Source: Tremella fuciformis
Lineage: Eukaryota; Basidiomycota; Tremellomycetes; Tremellales; Tremellaceae
Direction of reading: 5' to 3'
NCBI GenBank assembly: GCA_032768795.1
Contig: CP136493.1
Coordinates: 62,001 to 126,000, forward strand
DNA: 64,000 nt
Shown here: piece after piece, positions 54,944 to 63,775 of the stretch
How positions within the stretch are numbered: the first letter of the stretch is position 1
Layout of the letters: each line of letters starts with the position of its first letter
Made by a program: the position numbers and the translations under genes
The notes under the pieces: model-generated
The model's input: only the letters and a program-made list of their open reading frames with translations
Database searches by the model: none
Told to the model about the DNA's origin: nothing

Positions 54944-54956
54944 ATCAGAGAGTGCT
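54944..54956 (+). promoter_or_regulatory. primer-binding site of family A (self-complementary to LTR)
   Basis: ATCAGAGAGTGCT starts two bases (GT) after the LTR and pairs over 13 bases with 54688-54700. The same pairing is kept in copy 1 (32626-32638). Confidence 0.78.
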
Positions 54957-54995
54957 ACTACCTCTTCGCACAACCACGCACATACCCCGGGGCAT

Positions 54996-56075
54996 ATGCC
55001 CATCGAGACTCGACGCTCGACATCACTCAACCCGAACCACGAGCACCAAGCTTTACCACAGTCCCTTCGACTTCCTCCTGCTAGCCGGTCTAGCACACCC
55101 AACAACATGGCAGATCAGGCTTCCCTCGCTCAGATCCTGCAACAGCTCGTTGCCATCGAGGCTCGACGAGCCAACTCCCCCGCTCCCTCGACCAACGCAT
55201 CATCGAGCGAGCCGAAGGCCAACCCGCCCGACACTTTCGATGGCTCAAAGCCGGAGAAACTCGAAGGATTCCTCATGCAATGTAACATCGTCTTTCGGCT
55301 ACAGCCTTCGAAGTTCACAGAGGAGTCCAAGGTCATTTACGCCATCTCCTTTCTCAGAGGATTCGTTCAGGACGCTATCCAACCTCTCGCGTCGGGAGAC
55401 GAGCTCGACGAGAAGATCAGTAGCTTCCAGAGGCTGTCGAAATACTTGAGGGACAACTTCGGAGACCCCGACATCAAGGGGACCGCTCAGAGGCGATACT
55501 TCGACTTGAAGCAGACCGGATCAGCGGCAGAGTACTTCGCGAAGCTTAGGGAGTACCTGGCGGTCTTGGGATGGGAAGCCAACGAGCAAGCTAGAGCTAG
55601 GGCGCTCGAGGGCCTCTCAGACAATCTTCGAGACGAGGTTGCTCGGACCACAGTGGAGCTGGAGACCTTCGGAGAGCTTCAGTCCTATGTCATCAAGTTG
55701 GACAACAGGCTCAGAGCAAGGGAGGCTGAGAAGAAGGCAGAGGTCAAGCGGTACGAAGAAGCTCAACGACGACCAGCCCCGACTACCCAGCAGCAAGCTG
55801 CTCTCCCTGCCTCGTCGACCTACCGACCTCTCCCGCCGATTCCGTCGACGCGTCCATCGCCAGCCCCTAGTGGCCCGCCTGGTTTCAGGTCAACGCCTCC
55901 TGGAGGTCTCGACCCTGCCGAACGTCAGAGGAGGAACGAGCAGCGCCTCTGCTTCCGATGCGGCGGAGTCGGTCATTTCGCCAACGCCTGTGTTCCCGGG
56001 CAACGACCTCCCGTTCCTCGAGGCAGCCCTGCACCCGGCCGACCTATCGTCAAGCAGGAGGACCCAAAAGCTTGA
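54996..56075 (+). CDS. gag polyprotein of family A
   Basis: The first in-frame ATG after the primer site is 54996; 55107 (MADQASLAQILQQLV) is an alternative and better conserved start. A Ty3-type capsid domain follows (FDGSKPEKLEGFLMQCNIVF, then SAAEYFAKLREYLAVLGW), a basic and Pro-rich segment, and a CCHC knuckle CFRCGGVGHFANAC. The product forms the particle that packages element RNA. It ends EDPKA with TGA at 56073-56075, just after the slip site. Copy 1 has the same gene with a nonsense codon, so this one appears functional. Confidence 0.93.
   Translation: MPIETRRSTSLNPNHEHQALPQSLRLPPASRSSTPNNMADQASLAQILQQLVAIEARRANSPAPSTNASSSEPKANPPDTFDGSKPEKLEGFLMQCNIVFRLQPSKFTEESKVIYAISFLRGFVQDAIQPLASGDELDEKISSFQRLSKYLRDNFGDPDIKGTAQRRYFDLKQTGSAAEYFAKLREYLAVLGWEANEQARARALEGLSDNLRDEVARTTVELETFGELQSYVIKLDNRLRAREAEKKAEVKRYEEAQRRPAPTTQQQAALPASSTYRPLPPIPSTRPSPAPSGPPGFRSTPPGGLDPAERQRRNEQRLCFRCGGVGHFANACVPGQRPPVPRGSPAPGRPIVKQEDPKA
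56063..56069 (+). promoter_or_regulatory. -1 frameshift heptamer C CCA AAA (family A)
   Basis: The gag frame reads GAC CCA AAA GCT TGA, giving the canonical slippery heptamer CCCAAAA four bases before the stop. In the -1 frame the sequence continues AGC TTG AGG GAC, the start of the open pol frame. A weak 5-bp stem (CGCTG with CAGCG) lies 10-40 bases downstream. Confidence 0.8.
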
Positions 56076-59000
56076 GGGACGCTGAGAACATACGAGAGGT
56101 CCAGCGGCCCCATCAAGACATCCTCTCGGCCACCTCCCCTCCCCATTCACCTCCCAACCCCCCTGTATCACAATCACCTTTAATCCCGAACCTCGACGAA
56201 GAAGCGAAAGATGAGAAGGCACTGGTTGCCACGGACGGGATAGCTAGTGATGAGGAGGCATGCATTCGTGGTGAGGTTTGCTGTTTAGGCAGAGAGCAGG
56301 CTGTCGTGTCAGGAAGCGTCAATCAAGTCGACGGGGTGAAGGTGCTGCTCGACACCGGGGCCACTGGTAACTTCGTCGACTCTGTGTTCGTTGAACGGCA
56401 TCACATCCCCTGTTACCCACTCCCTCGACCCCGGCAACTCCTCCTCTTTGACGGTAAACCAAGCTCAGCAGGACACGTAGAAAAGGGAGTGACGGGAACA
56501 GTAAAAGTCCTAGGCGGTGAAGGAAGGGAAGAGTTAGGTGTGACAACATTGGCAGGAGCGGACGTGGTGTTGGGATATGACTGGATGAAGGAGAACGGTG
56601 TGATATTGGATGCTGGGAGGAAGAAGGCGACAAGGAAGAGGACAGGCGGGAAAGAGACGAACCAGGAGAACGGACCACAGAACCTCGACGAGGTCTCTCG
56701 ACTATCAGGAACATTGGAGACCAAGGCGGAAAGGCGACAAGGTAGACGAAGGAGCAGGCGATCGAAGGCGAACAGCATTGAGCTCCCATTCAATCGATGG
56801 GAGCAGCACCAGGGAAATACAGTCGAGCTATGCGGCACAGTGACCGAGGAGTTGAGCGAGAAAGAGGCATACATCGACGTTCTACCCGACTATGACGAGT
56901 ACGAACTCAGCCCAGAGGAGGAAGCAGCTGTGCAACATCTTGTCCCGGAGCGGTATCACGAATACCTCGAGGTCTTCCATCCTCGACGAGGGGTAGAGAC
57001 GCTTGCTCCAAGTAGAGAATACGACCTACGCATCACGCTTAAACCTGGAGCCGACCTACGAGTGGCCCCGCTGTATAGCTTGAACCCAGATCAGATGGAT
57101 GCGCTCGACAAGCTGCTGGATCGAGAGAGAAAAGCTGGAAGGATTCGACCATCGAACTCGCCCTATGGCTCACCAAGCTTCTTCGTACCAAAGAAAGCCC
57201 AAGGAGAACTGAGAATGGTTGTCGACTATCGCAAGCTCAACGAGATGACGGTGCCAGACGCGTACCTGTTACCCCTGATATCCCAAGTGACCGACGACCT
57301 AGCCAAGTCGAGATACTACACGAAGCTCGACTTGCCGGGAGCATACCAGCTGCTCCGAATGGCTCCTGGACATGAGAAGTTCACAGCATTCCGTACTCCT
57401 CGAGGAATGTTCGAGTCACTGGTGGTGCGAGACGGACTTCGGAACGCGCCGAGCGTGTTCCAACACTTCTTGAACGAAGTCCTGCACGAATTCCTGGGAA
57501 AAGGGGTCATCATCTACATCGACGACATTCTCATCCATGCGGAGAACCTCGAGGAACTTAGGAGATTGACTAAGGCGGTGCTGGAGGCGTTGCGGAAGGC
57601 TGGACTGTTTGTGAAGGCGTCTAAGTCGGAGTTTGAGCAGACTAAGGTGAAGTTCTTGGGCTTCATCATCTCGCACGAGGGCGTCGAGGCTGACAGTGGG
57701 TATGTCGAGGGTGTTCGCAATTTCCCTACCCCTCGAAACCTACACGAAACTCGACGGTTCCTCGGTCTTGCGAGCTATTACCGACGCTTCGTACCGCAAT
57801 TCTCCAAGCTCGCTGGGCCTCTCTCGCACCTCACAAGGAAGGATATCGACTTCCATTGGGGAGATGGACAGCAGTGGGCGTTCGAGGAGATCAAGAGGCA
57901 AATGAGCGAAGCACCAGTGATCGCTCACTTCAACCCGACGTTCGAGACTATCATCCAGACAGACGCCTCGGTCTACGGATGGGGGTTCATCATCTCGCAG
58001 GTGAACTCCTCGACAGGACAAGAACACCCTGTTGCAGTCGAGTCGGGTGCCTTCTCAGGAGCGGAGCTCAACTACACCACCACGGAGAAAGAGTTCCTCG
58101 CGATCGTCATGGCCTTCAAGCGGCGTCGGCATCTCCTTCTGCAGGTTACCTCGACGATCTTGACCGACCATCTCAACCTCACATACTGGATGGAGCCACA
58201 GAAACTCAGCCCTCGAGTTGCGAGATGGGTGGATACCCTAGCTGGCTTCTCATACAAGATCGTCTACCGACCAGGAACCAAGGCAGCCTACCCGGATGCA
58301 TTATCGAGGAGAGCCGACTATATTCCACAGGGCAAGGACGCAGAACCAGAGCTAGTCCAAGCCCTGCCAAGCTTCGACAAGGAGAGTACGGCCACGTCCA
58401 GTCTGGGCTACATGTTGCGGGCGCTGGTGGAAGACGAAGAAGGAGGAGAAGACGAAGAAGGAGGAGAAGACGAAGAAGGAGAAGAAGACGAGGAAGGAGA
58501 ATTGAGGGGATTGTCTCGAGGAGAATTGAAGGAAGGGCAGGGCGGAGATGAGGACTTGAAGGATACATTGGAGGAGCTTGGGGAGTTAAGAGGGGAGAAG
58601 AGGATTACGAAGGAGGAGAACCCAAGGGCATGGTCACTGGCAAAAAGACTGGGCCTCGACGAGGCAAGCAAGTTCAAGTTCGACGAGGATGGCCTACTCA
58701 GGATCAACGGGCGACTCTACATCCCGGACATCAGACAGGCAAGAGTAAAGGTCATGCGGGATCACCACGAGGGGCAATTGGCTGGACATCCTGGAGTTGC
58801 GAAGATGCTGGAGCTGGTTAGGAGGGAGTACTGTTGGTTGGGACTAAGACGGGATGTGGAGAAGTATGTGAGAGGGTGTGCAGTGTGTCAGCGGTGCAAA
58901 CCGGTGCGTCAGCGTCCCCATGGACTGTTACACAGCCTGGAGATTGCTGACAGGCCATGGTCCTCGATATCCATGGACTTCATCGAGGAGCTTCCCGCCA

Positions 59001-60055
59001 GCTCGGGCTTCAACTCGATCCTTGTCGTCGTCGACCGGCTCACCAAATGGGCTATCTTCATCCCTACGACAACTCGGCTCAACACGGCAGGCCTGGTCGA
59101 CCTTGTCCTTGACAATGTGGTAGCGCAGCATGGGCTACCCACGAGCATCATCTCGGATAGAGGAAGCAAGTTCACCAGCAAGCTGTGGGGGGCAATGTGC
59201 AACACCCTCGGCATCAAGGTCAGCCTCTCGACGGCCTTCCACCCTCAGACGGATGGGCAGACAGAGAGGACAAATCAAGCTCTCGAGCAATACCTGAGGA
59301 TCTTCTGCGACTACAAGCAAGACAACTGGGCTACCCTTCTCCAGCGGGCGGCGTTCGCGTACAACAATTCAATGCATTTGGCAATCATGATGACGCCGTT
59401 TGAAGCAAATTTCGGCTACGCCCCAAGGTGGGCAGAATCCATCGTTGTCGAGGGAGAGGCTCGAGAGATCCCATCAGTCGTCGAGAAGTTTGCTTCGCTC
59501 GAGGAGGTGCACGCGTTGTGCAAGAAGAACATCGAGCTCGCCAATGAAGCATACGCTAGAGGGTATAATGCCAAGCATCAGGAGGCCCCCGAGATGAAGG
59601 TAGGGGACCAAGTGATGCTGTCGATGGAAAACATACAAACTCGACGACCCTCGAAGAAGCTCGACCTGAAATGGTGTGGACCCTACAGGATCATCGCAAA
59701 GGCGGGCAGCGCGTACAAGCTTGAGTTGCCCGACACAATGAAGGTCAATCCAGTCTTTTCGGTGGACCGACTCAAGGTATTCGAGCCACCGACGCTCCCA
59801 GGACAAACATACGATCCGCCAGGGCCTGTGGAAGTCGACGAGGAAGGGGAATCATTCGAGGTGAAGAGGATCATCGACTCGAGGAAAAGGAGAGGGCGAT
59901 TGGAGTACAAGGTGGAGTGGCTCGGGTATGAGGGAACGGATGAGGCGACGACATGGGAACCGGCAGGGAACATTGATGGAGCCTGGGCGAGCATTGAGAA
60001 GTTCCACAAGGAGAACCCGGAGAAACCAGGAGGCCAAGCAGCAACCAGGGCCTAA
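56069..60055 (+). CDS. pol polyprotein of family A with chromodomain
   Basis: Open without interruption from before the slip site (55958) to TAA at 60053-60055; made as a gag-pol fusion by -1 slippage. Domains in order: protease with LLDTGATGNFV near 56350; reverse transcriptase (VVDYRKLNEMTV, KLDLPGAYQLLRM, YIDD at 57515-57526); RNase H (IIQTDASVYGWGF, TEKEFLAIVMAF, LTDHLNLTYW); an acidic repeat of Glu-Asp-Glu near 58430-58500 made by a GAAGAAGGA array; integrase zinc finger (HHEGQLAGHPGVAKML..CAVCQRC); integrase core (SMDFIEEL, ISDRGSKFTSK, QTDGQTERTNQ); C-terminal chromodomain (FEVKRIIDSRKRRGRLEYKV, EWLGYEGTDEATTWEP). It carries out reverse transcription and integration. No defect was found. 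Confidence 0.96.
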   Translation, partial: SLRDAENIREVQRPHQDILSATSPPHSPPNPPVSQSPLIPNLDEEAKDEKALVATDGIASDEEACIRGEVCCLGREQAVVSGSVNQVDGVKVLLDTGATGNFVDSVFVERHHIPCYPLPRPRQLLLFDGKPSSAGHVEKGVTGTVKVLGGEGREELGVTTLAGADVVLGYDWMKENGVILDAGRKKATRKRTGGKETNQENGPQNLDEVSRLSGTLETKAERRQGRRRSRRSKANSIELPFNRWEQHQGNTVELCGTVTEELSEKEAYIDVLPDYDEYELSPEEEAAVQHLVPERYHEYLEVFHPRRGVETLAPSREYDLRITLKPGADLRVAPLYSLNPDQMDALDKLLDRERKAGRIRPSNSPYGSPSFFVPKKAQGELRMVVDYRKLNEMTVPDAYLLPLISQVTDDLAKSRYYTKLDLPGAYQLLRMAPGHEKFTAFRTPRGMFESLVVRDGLRNAPSVFQHFLNEVLHEFLGKGVIIYIDDILIHAENLEELRRLTKAVLEALRKAGLFVKASKSEFEQTKVKFLGFIISHEGVEADSGYVEGVRNFPTPRNLHETRRFLGLASYYRRFVPQFSKLAGPLSHLTRKDIDFHWGDGQQWAFEEIKRQMSEAPVIAHFNPTFETIIQTDASVYGWGFIISQVNSSTGQEHPVAVESGAFSGAELNYTTTEKEFLAIVMAFKRRRHLLLQVTSTILTDHLNLTYWMEPQKLSPRVARWVDTLAGFSYKIVYRPGTKAAYPDALSRRADYIPQGKDAEPELVQALPSFDKESTATSSLGYMLRALVEDEEGGEDEEGGEDEEGEEDEEGELRGLSRGELKEGQGGDEDLKDTLEELGELRGEKRITKEENPRAWSLAKRLGLDEASKFKFDEDGLLRINGRLYIPDIRQARVKVMRDHHEGQLAGHPGVAKMLELVRREYCWLGLRRDVEKYVRGCAVCQRCKPVRQRPHGLLHSLEIADRPWSSISMDFIEELPASSGFNSILVVVDRLTKWAIFIPTTTRLNTAGLVDLVLDNVVAQHGLPTSIISDRGSKFTSKLWGAMCNTLGIKVSLSTAFHPQTDGQTERTNQALEQYLRIFCDYKQDNWATLLQRAAFAYNNSMHLAIMMTPFEANFGYAPRWAESIVVEGEAREIPSVVEKFASLEEVHALCKKNIELANEAYARGYNAKHQEAPEMKVGDQVMLSMENIQTRRPSKKLDLKWCGPYRIIAKAGSAYKLELPDTMKVNPVFSVDRLKVFEPPTLPGQTYDPPGPVEVDEEGESFEVKRIIDSRKRRGRLEYKVEWLGYEGTDEATTWEPAGNIDGAWASIEKFHKENPEKPGGQAATRA

Positions 60056-60178
60056 GTGAAGCAGCGACAGAGCATAGGCTGAGAAGCAGTGAGCGGTGAG
60101 AGACATACATGCGGCAAGATACAAGAGTCAAGACGGCAAAAGCAAGAAGCAAGAAGTAAGAGACAAGACAAGCTACGG

Positions 60179-61772
60179 TCAAGATGTTCCCTCGAGAAAC
60201 TCCCCAAGTGTCAACTCGTCGAAGTTAACACCCAAGTCACCTGCGATGTCTCGCGCCCGTGAGATAAAGTAGGTACGCATCGGTGCTTGAGTCTCTCGGC
60301 GAGCGAAGTGACTCAATTGAAATAACTCTTGCCACCGGCGGTCTGGGGCAGAGGTCGAGGTCATTGGAGCGGGTGGTGGTGGTGTTGGCGGCGGTAGCTG
60401 CATCATGGGAGGGGGTGGAGACCAGTGAGAAGTCCTTGATGGTCCGGCTTGAGGTACAGGATCGAGTCCGCCATCCCCTAGCCAACCCGTGCCAGCGTCA
60501 TCCATCGGTTCCGGAGCAGGGGGAGGGAGCGGGCTCAGCCTACTCGTCGAGGTGGGATGCCCCGAGCGGAGCCTCTTGTGTGCCAACGGTGACGAAATGG
60601 GCGAGGACGAAGAGCGAGCCCGACGTTTCTCTCTTCCCTTTCCCTTCCCTTTCTTCCCAGAAGCCTTGACCGTGCCCGCTAGGTCGATGTTGGCGAGGCC
60701 AGCAGCCAAGGTTGTCGACGTGGACCGGGCTGCAGCGAGTCGGCCGGAGCGTCGGGCGCCGGGCGTGACGGGCGAGGGAGACGTGCCGCGGGCGAAGGAC
60801 ACCTGACGGCGCCGTGCCGATGACGAGGGGCCAGGAGTTACCGTGCCGAACGAGCAGGCCAGGGTGCCGCACGTTAAGCACTTCACTTTCTTGCCTTCCT
60901 CGACGATGCGACACGGGAGGTCGTCCGCGACACATGCCTCGCATCGCTCATCTCCCTCCAGGACCCGGATTGGCCGTGAACCCGCTTGTTGCTGAATGTC
61001 AGAGGATACTAAACAGCTGACAATACTCACCCGGGCCCATGTCAGAGATCTGTTGTATCCCCGCTGTCCTCGGTCGGGGTAGTGGGAGCCTACTGATCAG
61101 TTTGGGCGAAACTTGCAGACTTGACTCACCAAAGAACGAACGGTCCAATGGCTCTGACTCTGGGACCGGCAGTCCCCATCCTTTCTTCACATAGTATGCC
61201 TCCTCGGAGGCATTACGCGGGTCAAATCGCCGGCTAGGAGGAATCTCCTCCTCGGACAAGCTCGACGATGCTGGAGTGTCGGGCGCTAGCTCGTCCACAC
61301 CAGCCTCTACATCCAACTCCTCCTCCCCCTCTTCCTGTGGGACAGCCGCGGCAGGCGCATCGCTGAGTAGCTCCGCAGCTTGTTCGTCGGGCGGTGGGAT
61401 GGCTCCGACGGCGGGGAGTGGAACAGCCTCGTCGACTGTTGGGATGTCGGCAGTCGAGGCGGCTTGCGTGGGGGATGGGAAGGGGGTGCCTTCGGGTTGG
61501 GCGGTGCCGGCACGAGATGAGGATGGGTTGGACATCGAGTCGACACTGACAGTCTCAAATCGAGAATCGGTTTCTGTGCAGAGTGTTACTGACCCGTCTG
61601 AGTCAGAAGATGCCTCGTCTATAGTTGCCGTAGGGGTTGTAGAAGACGGATAGGACAGCGCGTTGTCTAGAGAACTGCTGTCGAAGAGGATGTAAGGAGA
61701 TGGACGGGGCGAGCTTGTGGTAAAGGTGGATGCGTCGAGTGTTCTTGGGCTTGAGAGGTGTAGCCAGGGCAT
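60179..61772 (-). CDS. spliced antisense accessory protein inside retrotransposon A
   Basis: Three exons on the minus strand: 61130-61772, 61031-61092 and 60179-60991, with introns 61093-61129 (37 nt) and 60992-61030 (39 nt), both GTGAGT..CAG; 505 residues, frame kept throughout. The N-terminal half is Ser/Pro/Glu-rich and acidic. Exon 3 starts with a cysteine cluster, spacing C-x2-C-x6-C-x9-C-x2-C-x4-C (CEACVADDLPC, then CLTCGTLAC), which could bind zinc, followed by a basic KGKGKGREKRRARS patch and a Pro-rich stretch. Introns in the antisense direction are not lost by reverse transcription, which fits an inherited passenger gene. It is not gag, pol or env. Function unknown; a DNA- or RNA-binding regulator is possible. 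Confidence 0.75.
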
Positions 61773-62106
61773 GAGGCGTGAGTTGAGGTTGATGGTGGGG
61801 ATGAGAGCGCTGACGCCCTCTCCCCCCTCTGTTTATGTCGTTTTCGAGCACCCCGCGACATGGCGACGCCCTCGAGCAACACGAGGCTACCTCGACGACG
61901 GATTGGCAGTCCTTTCTCCGTTTCCTTGACGACCGCTCGACGACTTGTCGCCAGAGTTTCGCTTCCGTTACAAGCGACGTCATTCGACTGCTGTCTCGAC
62001 TCTTGGATCGGCAATGCGGGTGTGTTCGACGAGGACGAGGGAGAAGGCTGGAGTGGATGGAGATAGCGCGTGTCTCGCAGGAGCTCGACTTCAAAGGTGG
62101 GCAGAG
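61773..62106. other. internal region before the 3' LTR of family A
   Basis: Non-coding as far as I can see; it would hold the promoter of the antisense gene. A purine-rich AAAGGTGGGCAGAG (62093-62106) directly before the LTR is the candidate polypurine tract, though it is interrupted by pyrimidines. Confidence 0.5.
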
Positions 62107-62541
62107 TGTCACGACGGCCACGCCCTCGACGACCTACGCACGTGACCGACACCTCTCACGTGCCCGACACGTGACCTACCTCGGGCTGGAGAACCTCGAC
62201 GAGGGAGTAGACGTTGGATGAACGCGCAACGACGGGAAGCAGGCGCAGAGTCATATAGGATGCCCCGGGCGCCCGTCGTAGTTCTTCAGCACTCTCTGAT
62301 TGAGTCTCATGGATCATCATTGACGATCTCACTCTCTCCGTGGCACGCAGCGTGGCTGAGTCGCACTCACGCTGTATCCTCGACGACCTTGTTACCTCGA
62401 CGACCTTGTAACCTCGACGAGGATCCAACCTCGACGAGGATCCTACCTCGACAACCTCGTTTCTACCCCTTTATCCTTTATCCTTGACTCTGATATTGTG
62501 CGAGAGGGCCTCTGCCAACGGGAGAGCGCAGCATCGTGACA
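62107..62541 (+). repeat. 3' LTR of family A
   Basis: 435 bp, matching the 5' LTR with one difference near 62228, followed by GGTCT. Confidence 0.96.
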
Positions 62542-63775
62542 GGTCTGCACTGGACGGTATTTGAGGCATTGAGGACGTCCATGACGGTGTAGAGGGGCCA
62601 GAGACGGCGACAGGCGTGCTCGGAGGCAATTGCGTCTGCTGGATCGAGCTTGAGGCATCCGTCGACGGGTCATCTTCGATGTCGGACGTATCGGACGTCC
62701 ATGGGGCCGATGTAGACTGACTAGGGAGAGGCTCTGAGCCTCGGTAGGACATCATGGCCCCGTTCAGAGTCTCTAAGGCGGGATTCAAGTCCATGGTGGT
62801 GTCGGAACGCTGGCTCGCAGAGCCACCGTCCTGCTCCTGAAAGATGCTTGCGAGCTCATGGAACCATGGTAGCTTCTTGAGGACTTGCCCTGCGGCCTAT
62901 CAGCTCCGCTGAAGCCCTTCGTTATGGCCTGTCACAGGACTTACGGTCAAGACGACCTCTGACCAGCTCGATCTTGTCACGATCACCGTCTCTTTCGGCC
63001 ATAATCATATGCCATCCCCCCTTGCCGTTCCCGGTGCCATGTCTCCAGTCGTTGATCTCCCTCCACTGGGTGTGCAGCTCATGTATCTGTAGATCAGCGA
63101 CTGCCATGGCTGCACCTACAGAGGTATAGATACCTTTCGGGCGCATTCGTCGGGATCTCGTGCCGTGGGCGCCCCATTGGCCGCCAGATACTCAGAGACA
63201 TCGTTTAGGACATCTCCTGGTCTCTCTCCACCCCACCCGTTCCTATAACGGTCGATGTTCTCGGGTATCTTGAGCCATTCGATGAGAATGTCGATAGAAG
63301 ATGGGCCACCATCTATGCCGTCCTTGTCCCAATGCGGGCGTCGCGATTTTGAGGCTTCAGAGCTTTCTGAGGACGAGGAGGCCTTCTTCGGGCGCCCTCG
63401 AGGCTTCTTGGCCACGGGCTCCGGGGCCAGAGGCGCCTGGGAGGCTTGCGAGCCCAAGACAAGACGGATAGATGGGATTGTCGGTGATGGGCTTGGGGGT
63501 AACATCTCCGATAAGGCGCTTGACTGTTTCTCGGGCCATATTGCAGTATTTTGATGCATTGAAAATTTTGGCGGCATCCTGGAGATCAGCTGCATCGAAC
63601 GAGCCCACCTGCATCACCTTGCACGACGTATTGGGCGAGCTGGACTAAATAACAAACACCATAAAGTCAAAGTTGTTTAGTAGAATGTCAACGGCAATAA
63701 TTGCCGAAACGGGAAGGTGTGCATTTTTCAATTACCACCGAAATACATAGGAAATTCAAAAATGACACCCACTAT

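Larger units (their letters stand above)
54507..62541 (+). mobile_element. Ty3/Gypsy chromovirus family A, full length
   Basis: 8035 bp bounded by 435-bp LTRs that differ at only one position that I could find (CGCGCGAC against CGCGCAAC), and flanked by the 5-bp duplication GGTCT (54502-54506 and 62542-62546). It has gag, a -1 frameshift site, an uninterrupted pol with protease, RT, RNase H, integrase and chromodomain, and a spliced antisense gene between pol and the 3' LTR. Near-identical LTRs and open frames indicate a recent insertion that may still be active. Confidence 0.96.
54191..63617 (-). pseudogene. Harbinger Myb/SANT-like accessory gene, interrupted by element A
   Basis: Read right to left: probable start at 63615-63617 (MMQVGSFDAADLQDAAK), a frame change near 63450-63500 that may be an intron, an AT-hook (KKPRGRPKKASS), then a SANT/trihelix-like region SIDILIEWLKIPENIDRYRN..EYLAANGAPTARDPDECARK, an intron, IHELHTQWREINDWRHGTG, a further intron and VLKKLPWFHELASIF. 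The gene is cut at 62542 by element A; after removal of A and one GGTCT the frame continues from MPQIPSSAD into RSISEKALRELELRGGW and on to a helical Gln-rich C-terminus, with the stop at 54191-54193. Such proteins bind element ends and recruit the transposase. Confidence 0.82.
52582..63773 (+). mobile_element. PIF/Harbinger transposon, split by retrotransposon A
   Basis: Terminal inverted repeats AGTGGGTGTCATTTT..ATTTCCTAT at 52582-52608 and inverted at 63747-63773, about 27 bp with a few mismatches, flanked by ATT on both sides (52579-52581 and 63774-63776), a 3-bp duplication as in this superfamily. It carries the two hallmark genes: a DDE_4-type transposase (+) and a Myb/SANT-like protein (-). 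The 8035-bp element A sits in the second gene; without it the transposon would be about 3.2 kb. Confidence 0.88.

Noticed and set aside
54942..54956. Primer site for initiator tRNA-Met (resembles plant-type TGGTATCAGAG)
   Set aside because: Only part of the motif is present, whereas a 13-base exact pairing exists with the predicted RNA start, and family B has an equivalent pairing with unrelated sequence.
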